From the NCBI GenBank assembly GCA_030550535.1, contig JAUQPF010000047.1, positions 1 to 62,210 of the forward strand: a stretch of DNA of 62,210 nt. The letters run 5' to 3'. Position 1 is the first letter of the stretch; each line of letters begins with the position of its first letter. Under the pieces are notes generated by a model. That model was given only the letters and a program-made list of their open reading frames with translations, was not told where the DNA came from and ran no database searches. Shown here piece after piece: positions 50,822 to 59,513 of the stretch. The DNA is from Candidatus Bipolaricaulota bacterium. GTDB lineage: Bacteria; Bipolaricaulota; Bipolaricaulia; Bipolaricaulales; Bipolaricaulaceae. The position numbers were made by a program, and so were the translations under genes.

Positions 50822-51957
50822 ACGCCACCCTTCGGCGGGAGGATCTGGAGTTCGGAGTGCGCACCGTGAGCCATGCCCTAGGCGGCCGCACGGCCATGCC
50901 CATCCTGAGCGGGATAAAGCTCACCACCCTGGGCGAGGAAGTGGAGTTCGCCGCCACGGACTTGGAGAAGGCCATCCGTTGCAGAGTTCCCGCGCAGGTG
51001 CGGGCCCGGGGCGCCACCGTGCTCCCCGGACAAGTGGTGAGCCAGCTGGTGGGACGGCTTCCGGAGGTGCCCGAGGTGGAGCTGGAGTCCCTGGACGCCC
51101 AGACCCGGCTGCGCTGCGGGCCCAGCACCTTTGAGCTTCCGGTCCTCTCCGCCGAGGAGTTTCCCCAGCTTCCCGAGCCCACCACCGACCCCTTGGGCCG
51201 CATTCCCCTTCCCCAGCTTCTTCAGGCCATCGCGCAAACCGCCTTCGCCGCCCTGAAGGCCTCGGAGACCACGCGCCTGGCCCTCACCGGGGTGGACATC
51301 GTGTTCAAGGAGGGCGGGGCCAAGTTCGCCGCCACCAACGGCTACCGCCTCGCTATAAAACGCGTCCCCGTCTCGGACCTCCCCGACCGCTACGAGGGCG
51401 CCTTCCTTGTGGACGCAAGCATCCTCAGCGACCTCCATCGGGTCTTGTCCGGGATCGTGGCGGACTACGTGAGCATCTATACCGAGGCCGGTCAAATCCA
51501 CTTCCAGGCCGGGCCCGTCCTCTTCTCCGCCCGCCTCATCCAGGAGCAGTTCCCGGACTTCGAGCGGGTCGTCCCCAAGGACAACCCCATTGGCCTCTTC
51601 CTCCCCCGGGAGGAGTTCCTGGAGACGCTGCGGCGCACCGAGCTTTTCGCCGCGGAGGAATCGGGCGCGGTGACCCTTAGGGCCACGGCCCAAAGCACAA
51701 CGCTCGAGGTCTCCGCGGCCTCAAGGGAGCGGGGGAAGAGCCTGGAGGTGGTGGAGCTCGTGCGGCCGCCGGCCCGGGGCATCGAAATCGCCTTCAAAGC
51801 CGAGTACCTCATCGATGCCCTGCGCCGCATGGAGTCCGACCAGGTGGCGCTCTGGCTCTCCGCGCCCGAACGGGCCGGGCTTTTGGAGCCCGCGGGCAAC
51901 ATCGCCCCCGAGGACGAGGGCTTCCTTTACGTGTGCATGCCCGTGCGGCTCCTCTAG
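50818..51957 (+). CDS. dnaN: DNA polymerase III beta subunit (sliding clamp)
   Basis: 379 residues with the three clamp domains; typical stretches are ALGGRTAMPILSGIKLTT, KFAATNGYRLAIKRVPV, FSARLIQEQFPDFERVVPKD and the C-terminal EGFLYVCMPVRL, matching the usual MPMRL ending. It tethers the replicase to DNA. Placement after tmk rather than beside dnaA is uncommon. The TAG stop overlaps the convergent neighbour by 4 nt. Confidence 0.95.
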   Translation: MNATLRREDLEFGVRTVSHALGGRTAMPILSGIKLTTLGEEVEFAATDLEKAIRCRVPAQVRARGATVLPGQVVSQLVGRLPEVPEVELESLDAQTRLRCGPSTFELPVLSAEEFPQLPEPTTDPLGRIPLPQLLQAIAQTAFAALKASETTRLALTGVDIVFKEGGAKFAATNGYRLAIKRVPVSDLPDRYEGAFLVDASILSDLHRVLSGIVADYVSIYTEAGQIHFQAGPVLFSARLIQEQFPDFERVVPKDNPIGLFLPREEFLETLRRTELFAAEESGAVTLRATAQSTTLEVSAASRERGKSLEVVELVRPPARGIEIAFKAEYLIDALRRMESDQVALWLSAPERAGLLEPAGNIAPEDEGFLYVCMPVRLL

Positions 51958-52640
51958 CCGCGCGGGATTAAGGGCTCCGCGTAGCTCATCCCGGCAAGAC
52001 GCCATAAGGCCTCCCGCCAGGAGGCCACCTCCGCGGGCGTGGGCGGTTCGTCCACGTCGAACCGCTCCTTCCGCTGGAGCTCCCGCAGGCGCGCAAGGAG
52101 GCGCTCAAGCCGGGCGCGGAAATCCTCAAGGAGTTTGGGACGCACCTCCTCCGGCGCGCGGGCCCACACCTCCAGAAGATGCGGAAGGCAAAGGCCATCG
52201 GAATTCTCGTAGAGGGCCCAAAACCTCGGGTCGCCCAGAAGCTCCCCTAAGAACCAGCTCTCGCGGTCCTCCGCCTCTTTGGCCAGCGCGCAAAGGGGGC
52301 ATTCCGCACGGAACGCGCTTTTTCTTCGCCTGGGAAGATCGGTAAGAGCGGCGAGGGCATGGGCCACCACCGTCTCATAAAGCCGAGCCACGCCTGTAGG
52401 GGTCATGAGCTCACGCGTCTGCACCACCTGGACCAGGAGGGCCGCATGTTCCCGGCAAACCCCGAGGGAGGCAGCCAAACGCTCGTGGACCTCAGGATCG
52501 CCTGTGAGCTCGTAAAGGACGTTCCAGATCCAGCGTTCCTCCGCTTCGCGAATGCGGCGGCAGAGGGGGCAACCCTCCTCCCTAAGGGCCCGCTCCAGGT
52601 GGACCGCGGCCAGGCCCAGCTCTTCCTTGCGCTTATTCAC
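51954..52640 (-). CDS. Duplicated CPLC-type cysteine-rich protein (DUF6062-like)
   Basis: 228 residues, no signal peptide, mostly helical. Two similar halves each carry CPLC followed after 35-40 residues by C-x-x-H: EEGCPLCRRIREAEERW to LGVCREHAALL, and AECPLCALAKEAEDRESW to DGLCLPHLLEV. This suggests two metal-binding (probably zinc) modules. The pattern recalls the uncharacterised DUF6062 proteins; no function is known to me. GTG 52640 overlaps the end of the next gene upstream by 8 nt, so the two are coupled. Confidence 0.75.
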   Translation of the reverse strand: MNKRKEELGLAAVHLERALREEGCPLCRRIREAEERWIWNVLYELTGDPEVHERLAASLGVCREHAALLVQVVQTRELMTPTGVARLYETVVAHALAALTDLPRRRKSAFRAECPLCALAKEAEDRESWFLGELLGDPRFWALYENSDGLCLPHLLEVWARAPEEVRPKLLEDFRARLERLLARLRELQRKERFDVDEPPTPAEVASWREALWRLAGMSYAEPLIPRG

Positions 52641-53427
52641 TGCCGCCTCCGCGGAAAAGCTCCCCGTTTGGCCGAAGCCTTCCGGGCAATAGCTCGGGCC
52701 CGGCCAAGGGCGCAAGAACGTAGGATTCTAAAGGGTCGGGGATGAGGGCGATCCTCCGCGTCCACAGCCACCCCCCGAACCCCAAACGCCGGAGCACGCC
52801 CTCCTCTTCCAAAAGGCGCCAGCCCCGGGCCAGGGCTGGGCCCCGCAGAAGGCGCAAAAGCTCCAACCTCCCCAAGGGCTCGGGTTCTTTGGGCAAATCC
52901 CCGATGTGATAAACCCCGAACACCCTGACTTTTTCGGAATCCGGAAGGTCGGGAGGCATCTCCTCGGGGGGCTCTGGGCCGGCCTCGGCCACGTAAAAGG
53001 CCCGAAAAGCGAGCTCAGGGAAAGCCAAAAACAGCGCAAACAAGCCCTCATCGGCACCGTTTTGGGAAAACCAGGCACGGAGGTAAAGCTCGTACGCCGT
53101 AGGTTCCGCCCGGCAAAGCTCCGGCGAAAGGAGGAAAGCGAGGAGAGAAGTGCGTAAAAGCTCGGTGGTTCCCCCACGGACCAGGGGATCCGGCACCTTC
53201 CCCACCCGCACGAGGAGCATGCGGTTCTTGAGCTCACCCAGCTCCACGGACACGTTGATCTCCGACTGGAGGGAAAAAAGGGAGATCCGGATGCCCGGGT
53301 ATTGAGGGGCATGGATGAGGTCGTGAATGGTGCGGGGCTCGCGGGCGCAGATGCGGAGGAGGTTGAGCCGGAGCTCGCTTTCGGCGATCCCCCGGCGGAT
53401 CTCCTCTTTTGTGGTGAGGAATATCAA
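52633..53427 (-). CDS. Conserved-looking hypothetical protein
   Basis: 264 residues, apparently soluble, with no signal or membrane segment. The N-terminal third (MIFLTTKEEIRRGIAE, ELRLNLLRICAREPRTIHDLI) may form a helix-turn-helix or winged fold; the middle and C-terminus alternate helices and beta strands ending GELFRGGGSE. No catalytic motif stands out, and I do not recognise the family. TTG 53427 follows GGAGGCGAGG. It lies directly upstream of, and overlapping, the CPLC-repeat gene, so the two probably work together. Confidence 0.65.
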   Translation of the reverse strand: MIFLTTKEEIRRGIAESELRLNLLRICAREPRTIHDLIHAPQYPGIRISLFSLQSEINVSVELGELKNRMLLVRVGKVPDPLVRGGTTELLRTSLLAFLLSPELCRAEPTAYELYLRAWFSQNGADEGLFALFLAFPELAFRAFYVAEAGPEPPEEMPPDLPDSEKVRVFGVYHIGDLPKEPEPLGRLELLRLLRGPALARGWRLLEEEGVLRRLGFGGWLWTRRIALIPDPLESYVLAPLAGPELLPGRLRPNGELFRGGGSE

Positions 53428-53512
53428 AGCCTCGCCTCCACCTCAATGGGGGAAAAGCCCTAAACGGCGGATGCAGCGGTTAAAGGCGGGCTTCATCGCC
53501 CTTTTTATCGGG

Positions 53513-56131
53513 TCAGGAGGAACGTAAGGTGGCGCGGGCGCGGCTTAGCGCCTCGGCCACGGCCTGGGGGAGGTTTTCGGCCTTGGGTCCGCCGCCCTGG
53601 GCGAAGGTGGGACGGCCCCCGCCGCTTCCTCCCAGCACCTGGGCCCCGGCCCTCACAAGCTCGCCCGCAGAAACGCTCTCCACCCCTAAAACCTTGGCCA
53701 CGAGGAACCCTCGCCCCCCGTAAGCCGTGCCCAAAACGATCACGCTCCGCCCCAAAAGCTCGGCCAGCCGGTCCGCCAGGGCCTTCACCGCCTCGGGATC
53801 GCCCTCCACGACCGCGCCCAAAAGCTTCGTCCCGTCCACCTCCTCCGCGCGGGAGGCGAGCTCCTTGGCCCGAAGAAGGGCGAGCTCCTCCCTGAGGCGG
53901 TCGTTCTCCCGGCGAAGCGAAGAGAGCTCACCTAAGACCTTCTCGGCCTTGGCCAAGACCTCCCCTTCGGGGGCCTCAAGGAGGGTCGCAAGCTTTCTCC
54001 GCTCCTGTCGCACTTCCGCGAGGAACCGGCGGGCCTTTTCGCCCACGACGGCCCGGATCCTGCGGGTCCCCGCGGCGACGCTCTCCTCCGAGAGGATCAC
54101 CAAGGGGCCGATCTCGCCCGTGCGGGAAACATGCGTGCCCCCACAGAGCTCCATGGAGACCCCGGGCACCTGCACCACCCGCACCCTTTCCTTCCCCCGG
54201 TACTCCTCCTCGAAGTGGGCGATGGCCCCGCGTTTTTTCGCTTCCTCCAGGGGCAGCTCCTCCACCACCAGGGCGATGTCCCGAAGCACGGCCCCGAAGG
54301 CGATCTTCTCCACGCGCTCCAGTTCCTCCGGAGAAAGGGGGGCGAAGTGGGTGAAGTCAAAGCGAAGCTCCTCAGGCCCGACCCAGGAGCCGGCCTGGAT
54401 CACGTGCTCGCCCAGGACTTGGCGCAGGGCCGCGTGGAGGAGGTGGGTGGCCGTGTGGGCCCGCTGAATGGCTTTCCTTCGCTCCTCGTCCACGCGGAGG
54501 AGGCAGCGATCCCCGGGCCGGAACTCCCCTTCCAGGACGCGGACCTTATGGAGGGTGCCCTGCGGACTTTTCTGCACGTCCAGGACCTCAGCCCTCCCAG
54601 GGCGCGAGAGGTTTTCGATCCAGCCCGTGTCAGCGATCTGGCCTCCCGCCTCGGCATAGAACGGGGTCTCGGGGAACACAAGATGCCCTTCTTCTCCCCC
54701 CGCCAGGCGGGGCAAGGATTGTCCCAAGACATTGACGATCAGTTCCAGTGGGCTTTCCGCTGTTAAGGTCGTGTAGCCCACGAACCGCGTAGCCCGCGCG
54801 GCCACCGCTTCCTCGCCGGTGACCCCCACGGTGTCGTAGGCCACGGACTGTCGGGAGCGCTCACGCTGGGCCGCAAGTTCCCGCTCGAAGCCCTCCCAGT
54901 CCACGGAAAGCCCCTGCTCTTGGGCCTCGGCCTCGATGAAGTCCCGGGGGATGCCGTGGGTGTCGTACCAGGTGAAGGCCACCTCCCCCGGGATCACCCT
55001 TGTGCCCGGGGGAAGTTTGGCCATGAGCCGGTCCAGGGCCTCCTTTCTCCGCCGGAAGACCCCGGCCTCCGCGAGGATCACCCGCTCCACCAGAGCCCTC
55101 CGCTCCACGATCTCCGGGTAAACCCCGCCCAGGGTCTCCACCACGGGCGCTACTAGCCGCACGAGCTCCGGGCCAGGGATCCTAAGCCGCTCGGCGTAGC
55201 GGAACATGCGCATGAACACCTTGCGCAGCACCGAGCCCCGGCTTTCCTCGCTGTCGGGCAGCACCCCATCGGCCACCAGGAACACCACGGCCCGGATGTG
55301 GTCGGCCAGGACCAGGGGAGGATGGGGCTCGGGGGTTGGAGATTGGGGAATAGGGATGGGCGAGCCCAGCAGGCGCTGAAGCTCCTCAAGGATGGGGGCA
55401 AAGAGGTCGGTGGCGAAGTTGGAACGGACGCCCTGGAGGACAGCGCTCATCCGCTCCAGGCCCATCCCGGTGTCGATGTTTTTCTTGGCCAGCTCCCGGA
55501 GCGTCCCCGAGGGCTCCGCGTCGTACTGCATGAACACGAGGTTCCAGACCTCCGAGAACCTCCCGCAGTCGCAGGAGGGCTTGCAGGAAGGCCCGCAGGG
55601 GGGATCGCCCCAGTCCCAGTAGATCTCGGTGTCCGGGCCGCAGGGTCCGGAGTTCCCCACGGGCCCCCACCAATTCTGGTCCTTGCCGAGCCGCACGATC
55701 CGTTCCGACGGAAGCCCCACCACGTCCCGCCAGATGGCGTAGGCCTCCTCGTCCTCCTCGTACACGGAGACCCAAAGGCGCTCCTTGGGAAGGGAAAGCT
55801 CCCCGGTGAGGAAGCGCCAGGCGAGCTGGATCGCGCCCTCCTTGAAGTAGTCGCCGAACGAGAAGTTCCCGAGCATCTCGAAGAACGTGTGGTGGTAGGG
55901 GGTGGTGCCCACGCGCTCCAGGTCCGTGGTGCGGAAGCACTTCTGGCAGGTGGTGACCCTTGGGTAGCGGGGCGGGATTTTTCCCCAGAAGATGTCCTTG
56001 AACTGGACCATGCCCGCGGAGGTGAAAAGGAGGGTGGGGTCGTTGGGCACAAGGCTCGCGGAGGGGAGGATCACGTGCCCGTTCTCCTGGAAGTACTCGA
56101 GGAAAGCCCGGCGAAGCTCCGCGCTTTTCAT
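53513..56131 (-). CDS. alaS: Alanyl-tRNA synthetase
   Basis: 872 residues with all domains: class II core (SAGMVQFKDIFWG, FRTTDLERVGTTPYHHTFFEMLGNFSFGDYFK), the editing domain with AHTATHLLHAALRQVLG and the zinc Cys-His of MELCGGTHVSRTGEIG, a coiled-coil and the C-Ala end with GGSGGGRPTFAQGGG. It charges tRNA-Ala and hydrolyses mischarged Ser or Gly. ATG 56131; the lgt gene ends 12 nt upstream on the same strand. Confidence 0.98.
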   Translation of the reverse strand: MKSAELRRAFLEYFQENGHVILPSASLVPNDPTLLFTSAGMVQFKDIFWGKIPPRYPRVTTCQKCFRTTDLERVGTTPYHHTFFEMLGNFSFGDYFKEGAIQLAWRFLTGELSLPKERLWVSVYEEDEEAYAIWRDVVGLPSERIVRLGKDQNWWGPVGNSGPCGPDTEIYWDWGDPPCGPSCKPSCDCGRFSEVWNLVFMQYDAEPSGTLRELAKKNIDTGMGLERMSAVLQGVRSNFATDLFAPILEELQRLLGSPIPIPQSPTPEPHPPLVLADHIRAVVFLVADGVLPDSEESRGSVLRKVFMRMFRYAERLRIPGPELVRLVAPVVETLGGVYPEIVERRALVERVILAEAGVFRRRKEALDRLMAKLPPGTRVIPGEVAFTWYDTHGIPRDFIEAEAQEQGLSVDWEGFERELAAQRERSRQSVAYDTVGVTGEEAVAARATRFVGYTTLTAESPLELIVNVLGQSLPRLAGGEEGHLVFPETPFYAEAGGQIADTGWIENLSRPGRAEVLDVQKSPQGTLHKVRVLEGEFRPGDRCLLRVDEERRKAIQRAHTATHLLHAALRQVLGEHVIQAGSWVGPEELRFDFTHFAPLSPEELERVEKIAFGAVLRDIALVVEELPLEEAKKRGAIAHFEEEYRGKERVRVVQVPGVSMELCGGTHVSRTGEIGPLVILSEESVAAGTRRIRAVVGEKARRFLAEVRQERRKLATLLEAPEGEVLAKAEKVLGELSSLRRENDRLREELALLRAKELASRAEEVDGTKLLGAVVEGDPEAVKALADRLAELLGRSVIVLGTAYGGRGFLVAKVLGVESVSAGELVRAGAQVLGGSGGGRPTFAQGGGPKAENLPQAVAEALSRARATLRSS

Positions 56132-56142
56132 GACCCGGAATT

Positions 56143-56928
56143 CTAGTGGCCGCGGGCGCGGGAAGCGACCCGCCAGAGCCTCCCGTAAAGAAGCCAGCTT
56201 CCAAAGCCCAGGATGAGAAGGACGCTCACGACCTGAGCGGCCCGAAATGGGCCCAACCAGAGGGCATCCCCCCGCACGAACTCACAAGGGAAGCGCACAA
56301 TCCCATAGAGCACGAAGTACAGGGCCGCAAGGAATCCAGGTTTAGCGGGCCTGCGCGAAAGCCGCAAGAGGGCCAAAAAGATGAGGAGGTTTCCAAAAGC
56401 CTCGTACAGCATGGCGGGGTGGAGGGGTTGCCCAGGGTAAGCCATCCCCGCGGGCGAGTCCAAGGGGAACACGATCCCCCAGGGCAAGGTGGTAGGGGTT
56501 CCGAAGGCATCTCCGTTCAAAAAATTCCCGATCCGGCCGAGGGTCTGGCCCAGGGCCACCGCGGGCACGGCCACATCCGCCAGCGACCAAAACGGCACCC
56601 TCTTCCAGCGGGAGCTGAGGAGGAGGCCAAGGACACCCCCAAAGAGGCCGCCATGGATGGCCAAGCCTCCATGCCACACGGCCGGGATCTCCCAAGGGTT
56701 GGCCCGATAGAACGCCCAGTTGAAGGCCACGTAGTAGAGACGGGCGAACACGATCCCCAAAGGGATGGTGACGAGAAAGACGTCCAGGATATCTTCGTTC
56801 TTCAGGGGGAGGCCTTTCCGGCGGCCCACGGCCCGCACCACGAAGTACCCAAGGATGAAGGCGATCACGTACATGAGGCCGTAATAGCGGATCTCCAAGG
56901 GGCCAAGGCGCACGAAGATGGGGTGCAT
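56143..56928 (-). CDS. lgt: Prolipoprotein diacylglyceryl transferase
   Basis: 261 residues with about seven membrane helices. IRYYGLMYVIAFILGY (the Tyr-rich start), AVWHGGLAIHGGLFGGVLGLL and GQTLGRIGNFLNGDAFG (the Lgt signature with catalytic Arg/Asn) are present, with GDALWLGPFRAAQVVS near the end. It adds diacylglycerol to prolipoprotein Cys. ATG 56928 sits 8 nt from a palindromic -10 shared with lnt. Confidence 0.96.
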   Translation of the reverse strand: MHPIFVRLGPLEIRYYGLMYVIAFILGYFVVRAVGRRKGLPLKNEDILDVFLVTIPLGIVFARLYYVAFNWAFYRANPWEIPAVWHGGLAIHGGLFGGVLGLLLSSRWKRVPFWSLADVAVPAVALGQTLGRIGNFLNGDAFGTPTTLPWGIVFPLDSPAGMAYPGQPLHPAMLYEAFGNLLIFLALLRLSRRPAKPGFLAALYFVLYGIVRFPCEFVRGDALWLGPFRAAQVVSVLLILGFGSWLLYGRLWRVASRARGH

Positions 56929-56931
56929 CGC

Positions 56932-56949
56932 GGCCCATTATAATGGGCC
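56932..56949. promoter_or_regulatory. Symmetric bidirectional -10 element for lgt and lnt
   Basis: A perfect 18-bp palindrome, GGCCCATTATAATGGGCC (56932-56949), places TATAAT on both strands (plus strand 56939-56944, minus strand 56942-56937). Leftward, 8 nt lead to the lgt ATG; rightward, 9 nt lead to the lnt TTG. No Shine-Dalgarno is visible on either side. Confidence 0.7.
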
Positions 56950-56953
56950 CGCC

Positions 56954-58399
56954 TTGAAGGGGACGGTGCGCGTTGGGCTGGCGCTGGCCGCCGCTGGCCT
57001 CCTTTGGGCCGCGTTTTTCCCGGGCTTGGGCGGGCTTGTTTTCCCCGCCCTCGCTTTGGGGTTCGGCGCCGTGGCCGGCGCAGGAACAAAGCGCGGCCTG
57101 GCCCTGGGGTTCCTGTGGGGCCTGGCCTTCTTCCTCCTGGAATTCTCCGCCCTCCGCAGCCTCGCCCCCTTCATTGGGCCCTTTGCCTACGCGGTGATCG
57201 TGCTCTTGGCGGTCTACGGGGGGCTTTTCTTCGGAGCTTTTGGGGCCCTGGCCGGGTGGCGGGGGACCCTGGGCGTTTTGGCCGGCGGCTGGACGCTCGT
57301 GGAGATCGCTCGGGGGACCGGTCCCTTGGGCTTCACCTTCGGCTCGGTCCCCCCAGCCTTGGCGGGGACGCCCTTCGTGGCCGCGGCCGGGATCGCCGGC
57401 CCTTGGCTCCTCTCCTTGGGCGTGGCCCTCACCGCCGCCGCGCTCGTGCACGCGCGGGCCCGCCCCAAGCTCCTCCCCCTGGCCCTCCTTGGGCCCTTCC
57501 TCCTCTGGGGACTGGGAACCTTGAGCCCTGAGCTCCGTTCCACGGGGTCTGTGCGGCTGGCCCTGGTCCAGCCGGACATCCCCCAGGCCGACCGGCTGGA
57601 CCGCACGAAGCTCCCGGAGATCCTCGCCCGCTACGAGCGCCTTTTGGCGCAGGCCCCAAACGACGTGGACCTCATCGTGATCCCGGAGAACGCCACCCCC
57701 GCCTTCCTCCGGATCGAGCGGGGGTACCTCGAGCCCTTCGCCCGGGCTGCCCGGGAAAAGGGCGTTCCCGTCATGGTGGGCACGGCGGACCTCCAGGGCT
57801 CAGAGGTGCGGAACACCATGCTCCTTCTCACCCCCGAGGGTCGGGAGTCCGTGGTGTACGCAAAAATTCACCTTGTGCCCTTCGGCGAGTACGTGCCGGG
57901 CCGGGCCCTTTTCGACCGGATTGGCCTTGGAGCGCTCATCGACCCGTTCCTCCCCTACGACCAGAGCCCGGGCGAGCGGCTGGAGCCCGTGGGGATCTAT
58001 GGGGTGGTGATCTGTTTTGAATCCGCGTTTCCCAGGCCCGCCCGGGTGCTCGCGCGGAAAGGGGCGGAGGTGATCCTCGTCTCCACGAACGACGCCTGGT
58101 TCGGCCGAACGCGGATCCTTTGGGAGCACTACGCCATGGGGTCGCTCCGGGCCGCGGAGACGGGCCGGGTCTGTGTGCAGGTGGGCCAAACGGGGATCAC
58201 CGGGGCCTGGGATCCCCGGGGGCGGGAGCTCGCCCGCTTCCCCTTAAGAGAGGGGGTGTTCGTGCTCGAGGTGTCCCGGTACTCGGGGCGCACGCCGTAC
58301 ACCGCGGTGGGCGACCTTCCCGTGATCGTGTTCGCGGGGGGGCTCGCCCTGTGGGGGGTAAAGCGCGGGGGCCCGCGGCCGCGGGCCCCCACACCCTAA
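56954..58399 (+). CDS. lnt: Apolipoprotein N-acyltransferase
   Basis: 481 residues: several N-terminal membrane helices, then a nitrilase-type periplasmic domain. Catalytic motifs are IVIPENATPAF (Glu), the Lys in YAKIHLVPFGEYVP, and VICFESAFPRP (Cys), with STNDAWFGRTRILWEHYAMG downstream. It adds the third acyl chain to lipoproteins, implying the full Lgt-Lsp-Lnt pathway typical of diderm cells. Start TTG 56954, 9 nt after the shared -10 (alternative GTG 56966). Its C-terminus contains a large GC palindrome. Confidence 0.93.
   Translation: MKGTVRVGLALAAAGLLWAAFFPGLGGLVFPALALGFGAVAGAGTKRGLALGFLWGLAFFLLEFSALRSLAPFIGPFAYAVIVLLAVYGGLFFGAFGALAGWRGTLGVLAGGWTLVEIARGTGPLGFTFGSVPPALAGTPFVAAAGIAGPWLLSLGVALTAAALVHARARPKLLPLALLGPFLLWGLGTLSPELRSTGSVRLALVQPDIPQADRLDRTKLPEILARYERLLAQAPNDVDLIVIPENATPAFLRIERGYLEPFARAAREKGVPVMVGTADLQGSEVRNTMLLLTPEGRESVVYAKIHLVPFGEYVPGRALFDRIGLGALIDPFLPYDQSPGERLEPVGIYGVVICFESAFPRPARVLARKGAEVILVSTNDAWFGRTRILWEHYAMGSLRAAETGRVCVQVGQTGITGAWDPRGRELARFPLREGVFVLEVSRYSGRTPYTAVGDLPVIVFAGGLALWGVKRGGPRPRAPTP
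58367..58390. terminator. 24-bp perfect GC palindrome at the lnt 3' end
   Basis: The arm GGGGGCCCGCGG (58367-58378) is followed directly by its reverse complement (58379-58390). RNA would fold as a 10-bp stem with a GGCC loop, inside the last codons of lnt and between two convergent genes. It lacks a T-run, so its terminator function is inferred. Confidence 0.5.
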
Positions 58400-58419
58400 G
58401 GAGGCCGGCATCCTAGAAG

Positions 58420-59334
58420 CTAGGGCGCCTCGGTTACCGTAATCTCTGCGGTGTCCTCCCCGACCTGATTCAAACTGTCCCAAACCTTGAAGGTGGCGGT
58501 GTAGGAGCCGGTTTGCTCGTAGGTGTGCGTGAGCGAAAGCGAGAGAGCGTCCACCTCAAGCCCTTCCTGCCCAGCAAAGGTGCCATCCCCAAAGTACAGC
58601 ACCCACTTCGTGAGCTTGGCTCCAGCCCCGGCGGTGGCCGAACATTCAAAGGTCACAGCCAAGGGCGCTGACCCTGAATCGGGGCTAGCCGTAAGGGAAA
58701 CCGTCGGAGGCGGAGTGGTCACGGTCACCGTGACTTGAGCCGTAGCCGTGAAATTTTGGTCATCTCGGACCGTAAGCGTGGCCGTGTACGTCCCGGGGTC
58801 TTCGTACTCGTAGGGAATAGGCAGGTTTAAGCTTGCGGTGTCCGCATCGAACTCCAAGGCGTTGCCATCCCCAAATTCCAGCTTCCAATAAACGATTTTA
58901 CGGCCGGACGCAGCGCTGGCCTGCACCAAGAAGAGCACCTCAAGAGGGGCGCTCCCGCTGGCCGGCGTGACCCCCAGCGAAGCCGTGGTTCCGGGGAGAA
59001 CGGTGATGGTCTTGGAGTCCGAAGCCGTGCGACCCTGCGCATCCTGCACGGTGAGCACAGCCGTGTAGATCCCGGGGTCCTCGTAGATGTGGCTTACCCC
59101 GACCGTGAGGTCCGTCCCCGAGTACGCGGAGGAACCATCGCCAAAATCGATGGTGAAGGAGACGATGGGGCCGGTGGAGCCGGCGGCGCTGAAGGTCACG
59201 GAAAGCGGGGCCGGCCCAGAGGTGGGGTTGGCCGTGAGCTTGGCCGAAAGCGGCTGCAGAAGCCAAGCACAACCCCCGAGGGCCAGGGCCCCCAACACCA
59301 AAAGCGCCCACACGTACCGCTTCGCTTTGCGCAT
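58420..59334 (-). CDS. Lipoprotein with three PKD domains
   Basis: 304 residues: a lipoprotein signal (LLVLGALALGGCAW, lipobox LGGC) followed by three Ig-like PKD repeats (about 35-125, 130-220, 222-303), each with SGSAPL(A/E)V, an (D/E)FGDG or YFGDG turn and (Y/H)xYExxGxYTA. PKD domains mediate surface protein or carbohydrate contacts. AAGGAGGT precedes ATG 59334. It is divergent from the sigma-factor locus, whose last visible gene also encodes a PKD domain. Confidence 0.92.
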   Translation of the reverse strand: MRKAKRYVWALLVLGALALGGCAWLLQPLSAKLTANPTSGPAPLSVTFSAAGSTGPIVSFTIDFGDGSSAYSGTDLTVGVSHIYEDPGIYTAVLTVQDAQGRTASDSKTITVLPGTTASLGVTPASGSAPLEVLFLVQASAASGRKIVYWKLEFGDGNALEFDADTASLNLPIPYEYEDPGTYTATLTVRDDQNFTATAQVTVTVTTPPPTVSLTASPDSGSAPLAVTFECSATAGAGAKLTKWVLYFGDGTFAGQEGLEVDALSLSLTHTYEQTGSYTATFKVWDSLNQVGEDTAEITVTEAP

Positions 59335-59440
59335 GACCGACCTCCTTGAGTTCCCGCGTTTTCTAGACAAAGCGTAGCTCCGATCCGGGAGGCGTCGAGG
59401 AATGGGGTGCGCGGCGGGCGGGGGCTCCGTCCGCCCCTCC

Positions 59441-59488
59441 CTGGACAAATGTCCAGGATAAACCGCCTCCCTCCCCGGGGTGTATATT
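59441..59488 (+). promoter_or_regulatory. Inverted repeat and -10 upstream of the ECF sigma gene
   Basis: CTGGACA-AA-TGTCCAG (59441-59456) is a perfect 7-bp inverted repeat centred about 46 nt before the predicted transcription start. TATATT (59483-59488) is the -10. No standard -35 is evident. It could be a regulator binding site or part of a sigma-specific promoter. Confidence 0.5.
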
Positions 59489-59513
59489 GGCCGCGGGGAA
59501 AGGAGCGGCCGCC

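Noticed and set aside
50818-51957. Replication origin beside dnaN
   Set aside because: dnaN is inside lspA-tmk-dnaN with no dnaA, no DnaA-box cluster and no AT-rich intergenic stretch.
58367-58390. Origin or attachment site at the 24-bp palindrome
   Set aside because: It lies in the last codons of lnt between convergent genes, with no direct repeats, integrase or DnaA boxes nearby; a terminator-like hairpin is simpler.
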